Positions 1 to 7,757 of a stretch of 64,000 nucleotides of DNA are shown piece after piece. The stretch is from the NCBI RefSeq assembly GCF_000022565.1, contig NC_012483.1, forward strand, positions 806,001 through 870,000, written 5' to 3'. The stretch's first letter is position 1. Each line of letters starts with the position of its first letter. Both the position numbers and the translations under genes were made by a program. The stretch comes from Acidobacterium capsulatum ATCC 51196 (GTDB taxonomy: Bacteria; Acidobacteriota; Terriglobia; Terriglobales; Acidobacteriaceae). The notes beneath the pieces were generated by a model, which ran no database searches, had not been told where the DNA came from, and saw nothing but the letters and a program-made list of their open reading frames with translations.

Positions 1-2
1 AC

Positions 3-2033
3 GAAGAAGCCCGGATTGCGCTGCCGGAGTACACCAACCAGATATGGCATGGGTATTTGCCGGACATCAAGCCGGGGACGCGCTATGGCTACCGCGTGCA
101 TGGGCCGTATGAGCCGGAGAAGGGTCACAGGTTTAATCCGAACAAGCTGCTGCTCGACCCCTATGCGACGGCGCATAGCGGGCATATCGAGTGGAATCCG
201 GCGCTGTTTGGCTACCGAATGGAGTCGATGGATGATCTGACCTTTGACGAGCGCGACAGCGCGCCCTACATGCCGAAGTGCATCGTGGTAGACCCGAATT
301 TTGACTGGCACGGCCAGACGCGGCTGACGAAGCTGCGGGTTCCCTTTGACGAGACGGTGATTTATGAGATGCACGTCAAGGGCTTTACCAAGCGCCATGA
401 GAAGGTTCCGGAGCATTTGCGCGGCACCTATGCTTCCTATGCGACGAAAGAGGTGCTGGACTATATCTGCTCGCTGGGGGTGACTTCGGTCGAGTTGCTG
501 CCCATTCACGCCTTTGTGCATGACAGCCACCTGGTCGAGAAGGGATTGTCCAATTACTGGGGCTACAACACGATCGGCTTTTTCGCGCCTGACCCGGGCT
601 ATGCGTCGGACCCGGCGGACACGCTGAAGGAGTTCAAGGAGATGGTCTCGCGGTTTCATGACGCGGGGCTGGAGGTGATTCTGGACGTGGTGTATAACCA
701 CACCGGCGAGGGCAATGAAAAAGGGCCGACACTGTCGTTCCGGGGCATCGACAATGCGAGCTATTACCGGCTGCTGCCGGACAATCCGCGCTACTACATC
801 AATGACACCGGCACGGGCAACACGCTGAATGTGACGGATCCGCGCGTACTGCAAATGGTCACCGACAGCCTGCGCTACTGGGTGGAGCAGACGCATGTGG
901 ACGGCTTTCGATTTGACCTGGGAACGATTCTGGCGCGCGAGCCGAACGGCTTTGACAATCGCAGCGGCTTTTTGAAGGCTGTTTGCCAGGACCCGGTGCT
1001 GGGCTGCGTCAAGCTGATTGCCGAGCCGTGGGACTGCGGTCCGGGCGGCTACCAGGTGGGCGCGTTTCCGCCGGAGTGGGCGGAGTGGAATGACCGCTTT
1101 CGTGATGATGTGCGTGACTTCTGGCGGGGCGAAGCGCATGCCGCCGCGCTGACCGAGAGGCTGTGCGCATCGGCCTCTATCTTCAACTGCGAGGGGCGCA
1201 GGCCGTGGTCGTCAGTGAACTTTATTACCGCGCATGACGGTTTCACGCTGAACGATCTGGTGAGCTACAACGAGAAGCACAATGAGGCCAACGGCGAAGG
1301 CAACCGCGACGGCAATGACAACAACCTGTCATGGAACTGCGGGGCGGAAGGCCCTACCGACGATGCGGAGATCAACGCGTTGCGCCACCGCCAGATGCGG
1401 AACATGCTGGCGACGCTGCTGCTCTCACAAGGTACGCCGATGCTGGTGGCCGGCGATGAGTTTGCGCGCACGCAGGGCGGCAACAACAATGCCTACTGCC
1501 AGGACGATGAAATCAGTTGGGTCGACTGGAGCCTGGCCGAGAAGGAAAAAGCGCAGGTGCGCTTTGTGCAGCGGCTGACCGGGCTGCGGCGCAAGTATCC
1601 CATTCTGCGCCGCAACCTTTTTCTAACCGGCGACTGGAACGAGGAACAGGGCCTCAAGGATGTGACCTGGATCAACGCCAACGGACGCGAGATGGAAGAT
1701 CAGCACTGGGGCGACACGAACATGCGCTGCTTTGGCATGCTGCTCGACGGGCGCTCGCCGGTGAGCGGCGTGAAGCAGCGCGGCACCGAGGCGACGCTGC
1801 TGATGATCATCAATGGGCATCACGATCTGGTGGAGTTCACGCTGCCGGAGTCGAACGGAGGCTCGTCGTGGGCGCTGCTGATCGACACCAACATTGAAGA
1901 CATGTGCGCGCAGCCGCAGAAGGAGCAGTTCAATATAGGCGACACGTATCAGGTGACGGCGCGTTCGCTGCTGCTCTTGCAACTGGTCTGCGAGGATACG
2001 GGGCCGGAGGGTGTTCCGAAATCTTGCGGCTGA
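3..2033 (+). CDS. glgX: Glycogen debranching enzyme GlgX (5'-truncated by window edge)
   Basis: This is a GH13 debranching enzyme that hydrolyses alpha-1,6 branch linkages of glycogen limit dextrins in the cytoplasm. The reading frame is open from base 3, so the true start lies outside the window; about 676 codons are visible. The first residues (LPEYTNQIWHGYLPDIKPG) match the CBM48 region that precedes the barrel in GlgX and isoamylases. The barrel motifs appear in order: DVVYNHTGEG (region I), GFRFDLGTIL with the nucleophile Asp, IAEPWDCG with the acid/base Glu, and FITAHDGFTLNDLVSYNEKHN-type region IV with the transition-state Asp. The stretch SWNCGAEGPTDD is also typical of the family. 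A strong hairpin terminator follows at 2182-2213. A TreX or isoamylase function is possible, but GlgX is the best name. Confidence 0.93.
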   Translation, partial: EEARIALPEYTNQIWHGYLPDIKPGTRYGYRVHGPYEPEKGHRFNPNKLLLDPYATAHSGHIEWNPALFGYRMESMDDLTFDERDSAPYMPKCIVVDPNFDWHGQTRLTKLRVPFDETVIYEMHVKGFTKRHEKVPEHLRGTYASYATKEVLDYICSLGVTSVELLPIHAFVHDSHLVEKGLSNYWGYNTIGFFAPDPGYASDPADTLKEFKEMVSRFHDAGLEVILDVVYNHTGEGNEKGPTLSFRGIDNASYYRLLPDNPRYYINDTGTGNTLNVTDPRVLQMVTDSLRYWVEQTHVDGFRFDLGTILAREPNGFDNRSGFLKAVCQDPVLGCVKLIAEPWDCGPGGYQVGAFPPEWAEWNDRFRDDVRDFWRGEAHAAALTERLCASASIFNCEGRRPWSSVNFITAHDGFTLNDLVSYNEKHNEANGEGNRDGNDNNLSWNCGAEGPTDDAEINALRHRQMRNMLATLLLSQGTPMLVAGDEFARTQGGNNNAYCQDDEISWVDWSLAEKEKAQVRFVQRLTGLRRKYPILRRNLFLTGDWNEEQGLKDVTWINANGREMEDQHWGDTNMRCFGMLLDGRSPVSGVKQRGTEATLLMIINGHHDLVEFTLPESNGGSSWALLIDTNIEDMCAQPQKEQFNIGDTYQVTARSLLLLQLVCEDTGPEGVPKSCG

Positions 2034-2078
2034 GGCGGAACCGCGCCTTCCAGCGTGGGATTAATCCTGTGAAACAGA

Positions 2079-2131
2079 GGCTAAAGCCCTCTTTGGTGCT
2101 GTGCAAATGGCAGGGCTAAAGCCGTGCCCTG
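2079..2131. repeat. Paired REP-like hairpins with core GGCTAAAGCC
   Basis: The gap after glgX holds two copies of the self-complementary decamer GGCTAAAGCC, at 2079-2088 and 2114-2123. Each can fold as GGCT-aa-AGCC, and the second is extended by GTGCCCTG on its right. A related hairpin built around GGGTAAAGCCCTG lies at about 22228-22250 in another intergenic region. Recurrence of the same core in gaps suggests a dispersed intergenic palindrome family. From memory, similar sequences are frequent in Acidobacteria genomes; this is not verified here. Confidence 0.45.
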
Positions 2132-2181
2132 ATACCAAAGATGTCACAAGAAGAGCTGAGACAAAATCCTCATTTGAAGAT

Positions 2182-2213
2182 CAAGAGGGAGGGGTTTCCC
2201 CTCCCCTTGTTTT
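2182..2213 (+). terminator. Rho-independent terminator after glgX
   Basis: CAAG-a-GGGAGGGG / ttt / CCCCTCCC-CTTG forms a 12-bp stem with one bulged A, followed by TTTT. The T-run lies on the plus strand, so it serves glgX. It is not an obvious terminator for the convergent hemD. Confidence 0.8.
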
Positions 2214-2237
2214 GCGCAAAAGCCCTACGCCTCCTGA

Positions 2238-3101
2238 TTAACGGCTGAGTGTGCGCACGACCGCATCGACGAGGCCATCGACGGAGTGGGGGTCAGCTTC
2301 GGCGGACGGCTCCCAGGCGTGATCGCGGAGCGTCTTGCTGGTGATGGGGCCAATGGAAATAGCCGGCAGAGTCGATGGAACAAAAGCGAGACCGGAGGCG
2401 CGCATGAGCTTGAAAAAGTTATCGACCGTAGAAGAACTTGTGAAGGTGGCCGCGGCAAGACCATGCGGGCGACCATCGCCAAAGAGAGTACGGATCTGGG
2501 CGAGGGATTCCTCGGGAATCTCGGTGCGGTAGGCCTCGACAACATCAAGGTTGACACCCTGTTCGCGGAGCGCTTCGGGAATGACGTCGCGGGAGCGCGA
2601 GGAGCGAGCCAGCAGCACGCGCTGGCCGCGCAGCTTGTCGCCGAGCGCTTCCAGCAGCGATTCGGCGACGTACTTGTCGGGCATGAGGTCAATGTTCCAG
2701 CGCACACGGGCGGCGGCCTTCGCGGTGGAGGGGCCCACGGCGGCAATCTTCGGCATGGGTCCATAGATGGCCTGCCCGGTCTGCGAGGCTGGCGAGACCA
2801 TGCCGAGCTGCTCGATGCGCGAGAGCATGGCGTTGACGGTGTTGGCGCTGGTGAGAATGATCCAGTCGTAGCTGGAGAGCGTGCGCAGGGCGTGGTCGAG
2901 CGGCTCGTAGGTATCCGGCGGCAGAATGCGAATGGCCGGAACTTCGACGGGCTCGGCCCCCAGCGAGGCGAGGATATGGGAGAGACGCCCGGCCTGATGT
3001 TCAGCGCGGGTGACAAGAATGCGGCGGCCAGAGAGCGGCTGCGATGAGGATGGCTTGGAAGTCACGACGTGGGCCTCCTGCAGTATTTTTTTGGGTGTCA
3101 C
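2238..3101 (-). CDS. hemD: Uroporphyrinogen-III synthase
   Basis: This enzyme closes and inverts ring D of hydroxymethylbilane to give uroporphyrinogen III in the cytoplasm. The 287-residue product begins a two-domain HemD fold with the typical opening GRRILVTRAEHQAGRLSHIL and continues with LGAEPVEVPAI. The later segments DWIILTSANTVNAMLSRI, KIAAVGPSTA and TFTSSSTVDNFFKL are the loops normally conserved in this divergent family. It is the last gene of the minus-strand set HemX-like, hemA, hemC, hemD, and lies 63 nt downstream of hemC. HemD sequences are poorly conserved, so position in the operon adds much of the certainty. A start a few codons later, at the second in-frame Met region, would also fit. 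Confidence 0.88.
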   Translation of the reverse strand: MTPKKILQEAHVVTSKPSSSQPLSGRRILVTRAEHQAGRLSHILASLGAEPVEVPAIRILPPDTYEPLDHALRTLSSYDWIILTSANTVNAMLSRIEQLGMVSPASQTGQAIYGPMPKIAAVGPSTAKAAARVRWNIDLMPDKYVAESLLEALGDKLRGQRVLLARSSRSRDVIPEALREQGVNLDVVEAYRTEIPEESLAQIRTLFGDGRPHGLAAATFTSSSTVDNFFKLMRASGLAFVPSTLPAISIGPITSKTLRDHAWEPSAEADPHSVDGLVDAVVRTLSR

Positions 3102-3164
3102 TGAATAGATTAAACGCGTCGCGCGCCTGACCTCAAAAAACGGTGCACGCGACCGGCCCCAGGC

Positions 3165-4103
3165 TCAGGCAAAAGGCTGCGCGCCCTGGCGAAGCAGCTC
3201 CTCGGCCAATTGGCGGCCCAGGGCCTGCGGCGAAAGGCCCTGCTGGTGCTCAAACGCCACGCGAATCACAGGATGGGCCGCGCTGGACGCGGCTTTCGCA
3301 GCGGCTCCGGCGACGACGCCCTGAATGGCATAAGCACCGTCAGCACCCGGCACCGGCGCGCAGTGAATGCCGATGGGCACCTGGCATCCGCCGCCGAGCG
3401 AGGCCAGCGCGGTGCGCTCGGCGGTCACAGCATAGCGGGTGGCGGAATGGTCGAGCGAGGCGAGGATGGCGAGAGTTTCGGCGTCGTCTGCTCGCGTCTC
3501 AATGGCGAGCGCGCCCTGGCCGGCAGCGGGGCAAAGAATCTCTGGCGCTAAGCATTCGCGGCGGTACTCGGTGAGGCCCAGGCGCTCGAGCCCAGCCGAA
3601 GCCAGAATGATGGCATCGGCCTGCCCCTCGACCATCTTGCGGATGCGCGTGTCTACGTTGCCGCGAAATTCCTGAAAGCGAAGATCGGACCGGTGGACGA
3701 GCAACTGCGCGCGGCGGCGTTCGCTGCTGGTGCCCACACATGCGCCGTGCGGCAGACTGGCCAGCGAGGTATAGCGGGCTGAGAGCAGCGCATCGCGCGG
3801 GTCCACACGCTCGGGGATGGCCGCGAGGGTGAAGGCCGGGTCGAGATCCGTGGGCAAATCTTTGAGGCTGTGGACGGCAAGATCAATGCGGCCCTCGCGC
3901 AATGCCTCCTCAATCTCTTTGGTGAAGATGCCCTTGCCGCCCAGTTCAGTGCTGACCTTGGCGAAGGTGACGTGCTGCAATGCATCCCCAGTGGTGCGGA
4001 TGATCTCGATGGTGACCTCATGACCCAAGGTGCGCAGACGGGCCGCGATATGGTTGGCCTGCCAGAGAGCCAGTTGAGAGCCACGGGAACCAATGCGCAT
4101 CAA
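3165..4103 (-). CDS. hemC: Porphobilinogen deaminase (hydroxymethylbilane synthase)
   Basis: The enzyme polymerises four porphobilinogens into hydroxymethylbilane. The 312-residue protein has the family N-terminus (RIGSRGSQLALWQANHIA), the FTKEIEEALREGRIDLAVHSLKDLPT segment containing active-site Lys/Asp residues, and GTSSERRRAQL. The dipyrromethane cofactor is expected on the Cys of GGGCQVPIG, at about residue 240. Length is normal for the family. Its ATG overlaps the hemA stop by four bases (4100-4103), implying translational coupling with the preceding gene in the tetrapyrrole operon. Confidence 0.96.
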   Translation of the reverse strand: MMRIGSRGSQLALWQANHIAARLRTLGHEVTIEIIRTTGDALQHVTFAKVSTELGGKGIFTKEIEEALREGRIDLAVHSLKDLPTDLDPAFTLAAIPERVDPRDALLSARYTSLASLPHGACVGTSSERRRAQLLVHRSDLRFQEFRGNVDTRIRKMVEGQADAIILASAGLERLGLTEYRRECLAPEILCPAAGQGALAIETRADDAETLAILASLDHSATRYAVTAERTALASLGGGCQVPIGIHCAPVPGADGAYAIQGVVAGAAAKAASSAAHPVIRVAFEHQQGLSPQALGRQLAEELLRQGAQPFA

Positions 4104-5533
4104 TGACGCCTCGCCGGAATTTCGTCTGAGAAGGCAGAATCAGTGGCTGCCTCTGCCGGTGCGGATGCGGTACTTCCCTGCTCTGCATGGTGACCGCGAG
4201 CTTTTTCACGCTTCACGTCGTCCATGGAGACTCCGCTGCGAGGGCAGGCCAGATCGCCCTTAGGGCCGGTGCGGAGCACTGAAGGATCAAAGGCGGACTG
4301 GATGGCGCGCACGGCGGCATCGTCGCCGGTCTGCGCAGCCGAGCGCAGCGCCTGCTTGGGCAGGTGCAGAAACTTGTTCATCAGGCCTCGCGTGAGCATT
4401 TTCACAGCGGCGTACTGCTCATCGGTCATGGAATGCATGCGAGGTGCGAGGCGCTGCAGCTCGGCCTCGCAAAGCGCTTCGACGGTTTGCTGCATGCCCG
4501 AGATGACGGGGCCAATTTCCAGCGAGCGGCGCTTCTGCTCAAACTTGATGGCCTCGGCGGCGACGATTTCTTCGGCCAGCTCGGCCTGGCGCTTGCGATC
4601 GGTGAGATTGGCACTCGCCACTGACTGCAGATCATCAATGTCGTAGAGGAACGCGCCTTCCAGGCGGTTGACCTCGGGCTCGACGTCGCGGGGCACGGCA
4701 ATATCGACCAGCAGCATGGGCTTGCGGCGGCGGCGATGGAGAAACTGCTGCACGTGCGCAGCGGTAAGAATGGGACGCGGGGCGCCGGTGGAGGTGATGA
4801 GGATGTCGGGAACGTCCTGCAGGGAGAAGACCGCGTCAAAGGTGATGGCCTCGCCGTTGAACTGCGCCGCAAGCGCCTCAGCCCGCGCGAGGGTACGGTT
4901 GGCCACGAGGATGCGGTTGGCGCCGTGATGCACGAGGTGGCGCGCGGCCAGCTCGCTCATTTTGCCCGCGCCCAGCAGCAGTACACGCTTGCCGTCGAGC
5001 GAGCCGAAGATGCGGCGCGCCAGATCGACCGCGACCGAGGAGATGTTGACCGGGGCCGCGCCGATTTCCGTTTCCGTGCGGACGCGCTTGGCGAGCGCAA
5101 AGGTCTCCTGCAGGAGCCGGTCGAGTTGCGAACGCACGGCTCCGTTTTCTTTGGCAGCGGCGTAGGCGGCTTTGACCTGGCCGAGAATCTGCGACTCGCC
5201 GAGCACCAGCGAATCAAGGCTGCAGGCTACGCGGAAGAGATGCCGCACGGCCTCGGCCTCGCGGTGATGATAAAGATGCTCGCGCAGGCCTGAGCCGGAG
5301 AGCTGAAAACACTCCTCAAGAAAAGCGGCCATGTCGGGCTCAGCCACGCGCTCGCGGTGAGCGATGAGCAACTCCACGCGGTTGCAGGTGGAAAGAATCA
5401 CGGCCTCATCGACGCCGGGGAGGGCCAGCACCTGCGCCGTGACAGCGGCGAGCGCATCCTCAGGAATGCTGAGGCGCTCGCGCAGCTCGACGGGCGCGGT
5501 CTTGTGATTCAGTCCTGTGAGCAGAAGATTCAT
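4100..5533 (-). CDS. hemA: Glutamyl-tRNA reductase
   Basis: HemA reduces glutamyl-tRNA(Glu) to glutamate-1-semialdehyde, the committed step of the C5 tetrapyrrole pathway. The 477-residue protein starts MNLLLTGLNHKTAPVELRE, and the catalytic Cys is Cys50 in the STCNRVELL motif. The NADPH-binding segment GKRVLLLGAGKMSELAARHL and the DIAVPRDVEPEV motif follow. It is about 50 residues longer than a typical bacterial HemA because of a charged, Ala-rich C-terminal tail after the dimerisation domain, ending EIPARRH. Four-base overlaps join it to the HemX-like gene upstream (5530-5533) and to hemC downstream (4100-4103). This is strong evidence for one transcript. Confidence 0.96.
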   Translation of the reverse strand: MNLLLTGLNHKTAPVELRERLSIPEDALAAVTAQVLALPGVDEAVILSTCNRVELLIAHRERVAEPDMAAFLEECFQLSGSGLREHLYHHREAEAVRHLFRVACSLDSLVLGESQILGQVKAAYAAAKENGAVRSQLDRLLQETFALAKRVRTETEIGAAPVNISSVAVDLARRIFGSLDGKRVLLLGAGKMSELAARHLVHHGANRILVANRTLARAEALAAQFNGEAITFDAVFSLQDVPDILITSTGAPRPILTAAHVQQFLHRRRRKPMLLVDIAVPRDVEPEVNRLEGAFLYDIDDLQSVASANLTDRKRQAELAEEIVAAEAIKFEQKRRSLEIGPVISGMQQTVEALCEAELQRLAPRMHSMTDEQYAAVKMLTRGLMNKFLHLPKQALRSAAQTGDDAAVRAIQSAFDPSVLRTGPKGDLACPRSGVSMDDVKREKARGHHAEQGSTASAPAEAATDSAFSDEIPARRH

Positions 5534-6345
5534 GGCAGGCTGAACCTGTGCACCGAGCTGACAAGGTTGGCGGCGTAGACACTGATCATCGCTAAGATGA
5601 TGAGCGAAGAGAGGTAAACGGCTCGTCTTCCTCGAAATCCGGTACTACGCCGTACATAAATCATGAGGACGTATAGCAGCCACGTCACAAAGGACATGAG
5701 AATTTTGGGATCGGCGAAGTAGCGGGCTCCGGAGCGTTCCTGTGCGATGAGCGAGCCGGCCAGGAGCCCGGCCGTCATGCAGAGGAAGCCGGCGATAAGC
5801 AGCGACTGCGCGATGCGGTCCATGGTGTCGAGCGGGGGCAGCCACTCGGTCAGCCGGGGCGAACGCTTGTTTTTGAGGCGATGCTCTTCGACCTGATAGA
5901 GGATGCTCGCCAGCAGACTGAAAAAGAGCGCGGCATAGGCGGCGAGCAGCAGAAAGACGTGGGCGAAGATCCAGCCGCTGCGAATGTGCTCGGAGCTGAA
6001 GGTGTAGCGCTGGTCAGAGATGGCCGGCACGATGGTGAGCAACAGCGACAGCGGCAGCGCAAATACAGCAAAAGAAAATGTGCGGTAGACCGCCCACACC
6101 AGCAGAAAGATCAGCGTGACCAGCAGCGAAAGCGCGACCTGCACTTCATGCGCGCCGGTGGGAATCCAGTGATGGGCCGCCGTGAGCATCTCGACCAGCG
6201 CCACCATTTGAAGCACGAAGCCGCCCACCGCCGCGGGCAGACAAAGCTGCTTCCACGTGGATTTGCCGCCAAAGACGGCGGGGATCGCGGCGACACTCGC
6301 GAGTCCGTAAAGAAAAACAGCGGCCCTGAGCCAGATCAGATACAT
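5530..6345 (-). CDS. hemX: HemX-like / CcsA-family membrane protein
   Basis: A 271-residue polytopic membrane protein of the cytochrome c assembly (CcsA/HemX) superfamily. About eight hydrophobic segments are visible, beginning MYLIWLRAAVFLYGLASVAA, and later segments include RSGWIFAHVFLLLAAYAALF and KILMSFVTWLLYVLMIYV. The Trp-rich haem-handling motif of true CcsA/CcmC (WGxxWxWD) is not seen; the equivalent place reads SGARYFADPK. That favours the HemX branch, which in Bacillus lies in hemAXCDBL and affects HemA level. It precedes hemA and overlaps it by four bases, supporting a tetrapyrrole role. The open frame extends to 6903, but that upstream part is low-complexity and antisense to the permease, so the ATG at 6345 is preferred. 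A TATACT box lies 20-30 nt upstream. Confidence 0.82.
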   Translation of the reverse strand: MYLIWLRAAVFLYGLASVAAIPAVFGGKSTWKQLCLPAAVGGFVLQMVALVEMLTAAHHWIPTGAHEVQVALSLLVTLIFLLVWAVYRTFSFAVFALPLSLLLTIVPAISDQRYTFSSEHIRSGWIFAHVFLLLAAYAALFFSLLASILYQVEEHRLKNKRSPRLTEWLPPLDTMDRIAQSLLIAGFLCMTAGLLAGSLIAQERSGARYFADPKILMSFVTWLLYVLMIYVRRSTGFRGRRAVYLSSLIILAMISVYAANLVSSVHRFSLP

Positions 6346-6526
6346 ACGCGGCGGTAATAACGATGACACTTCAGTATAGAGGACCAGCTTAAGTGCCGCT
6401 GCCTCATGAGGATGTAACGCAGCGCACATCGCTTTCGCCTTCTGTGCGCCATGAGACTCTTCTCTGCCAACCTCAGAAGAATGCCGCTGCCTGCGGCTGC
6501 GATACTGAGCCATCGGGAGGGCGCTT

Positions 6527-7255
6527 TTGCCGCACGCATGGGAATGGCCGCTGCTGGCCGTGGTTGCGCTGATTGCCTCCACGCTGGCGGCGGTGACGGG
6601 TTTTGGCGGAGCAGCCGTGCTGCTGCCCGCGCTGGTGGCGATGTTCGGGATGCGCGCGGCCATTCCCATCCTGACCGTCGCGCAGTTGACCGGCAATGCC
6701 AGCCGGGTGTGGTTTAACCGCCGAGAGCTGAACTGGCGCGTGGTGGCATGGTTTGCGGCCGGCGGCATTCCGATGGCGCTGCTGGGCGGGTATCTGTTTG
6801 CGTCTGCTCCTCTGGCGGGGCTGACGCGGCTGCTGGGCGCATTTCTGTTGCTGGTGGTGGTCTGGCGGCATCTGCGGCCAGGGCTTTCGCGCCGCTTTCC
6901 CACTCCGGCGTTTGCAGCCGTTGGCGCGGGATCGAGCTTTCTCTCTGCCCTGCTGGGCAGCGTGGGGCCGCTGATGGCTCCGTTCTTTCTGGCCTATGGC
7001 CTGGTCAAGGGAGCCTACATTGGCACCGAGGCTCTGTCGGCCGTCGTCATGCATGTGGCCAAGCTGGTGGCCTACAGGCAGACCGCGCTGCTGACGGTGC
7101 ATGATGTGGCGACGGGGCTTGCGCTGGGCCCGGTGATGATTGTGGGGTCCTTCACCGGCAAGCGTATTGTGGACCGGCTACCCGAGAGGGTTTTCGCCGC
7201 GATCATCGAGGCGGTTCTGGTTGTGGCTGGCGTACTGTTTCTTGTCCGCGGATGA
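6527..7255 (+). CDS. TauE/SafE-family (DUF81) membrane permease
   Basis: A 242-residue inner-membrane protein of the TauE/SafE family, often annotated as sulfite or organosulfonate exporter; the real substrate is unknown. The first membrane segment carries the family pattern (LAAVTGFGGAAVLLPALVA), and later helices include VVAWFAAGGIPMALLGGYLF and SALLGSVGPLMAPFFLAYGL. The start is TTG, placed six bases after a clear Shine-Dalgarno GGGAGG (6516-6521 region), and the next Met lies too far inside the first helix. It is divergent from the HemX-like gene and stands alone. Nothing nearby indicates sulfur metabolism. Confidence 0.82.
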   Translation: MPHAWEWPLLAVVALIASTLAAVTGFGGAAVLLPALVAMFGMRAAIPILTVAQLTGNASRVWFNRRELNWRVVAWFAAGGIPMALLGGYLFASAPLAGLTRLLGAFLLLVVVWRHLRPGLSRRFPTPAFAAVGAGSSFLSALLGSVGPLMAPFFLAYGLVKGAYIGTEALSAVVMHVAKLVAYRQTALLTVHDVATGLALGPVMIVGSFTGKRIVDRLPERVFAAIIEAVLVVAGVLFLVRG

Positions 7256-7423
7256 ACACCGACCCCAAAAGGATGGCATGACCCCGGAATTGATGGGGCG
7301 TCAAAGACTGGCGGCGAGGCTTTCACGGGAGTGAATCGGGATCCGCGGCACATCTCGCAGCGGCCTCAAAGTGGGCATCTCTGTTGCTATGTGCTCACGC
7401 TTTGGGCGCAAGGGAGAAGAGAA

Positions 7424-7690
7424 ATGGATCATCGTGTACACGCGGGCGAAGTGGCCGAGGACCAGGTCACGGCTTATCTGGAACGCAACTCTTCGCAGTT
7501 GCCCACCAGCTTTTTCCTGGGAGCTGCGCTGGCCTCGATGGTGGCCTCGCTTTCGTTCCAGGTGGCCAACAAAGACAAGCAGGCACTGTTTATCGGGCAG
7601 TGGGCCGCGCCGTTTCTGCTGCTGGGAATTTACAACAAGATGGTCAAGCAGCATGGCTCTGATGCCCTGACGCGCGACAAGCAGGATTAA
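7424..7690 (+). CDS. Small two-helix membrane protein, unknown function
   Basis: An 88-residue product, MDHRVHAGEVAEDQVTAYLE..., with a short soluble N-terminus and two hydrophobic stretches, SFFLGAALASMVASLSFQVA and GQWAAPFLLLGIYNKMV, joined by a charged turn (NKDKQ). The ATG follows a purine-rich ribosome-binding site (AGGGAGAAGAGAA), which is why it is chosen over longer in-frame options. I do not recognise the family; small proteins of this shape are common and uncharacterised in Acidobacteria. It lies just before mutS on the same strand with a gap of about 70 bases. Confidence 0.7.
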   Translation: MDHRVHAGEVAEDQVTAYLERNSSQLPTSFFLGAALASMVASLSFQVANKDKQALFIGQWAAPFLLLGIYNKMVKQHGSDALTRDKQD

Positions 7691-7757
7691 ACCGGATGGC
7701 CGCGCGTTCCCCCCACTACACGCCGGCATGCCTTTCACGGTATGCTGGCGTATTCCT

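Noticed and set aside
6346-6903. N-terminal 186-codon extension of the HemX-like frame
   Set aside because: The translated part is low-complexity and polar, lies antisense to the TauE/SafE gene, and would put a long soluble segment before a membrane protein normally starting at the first helix.
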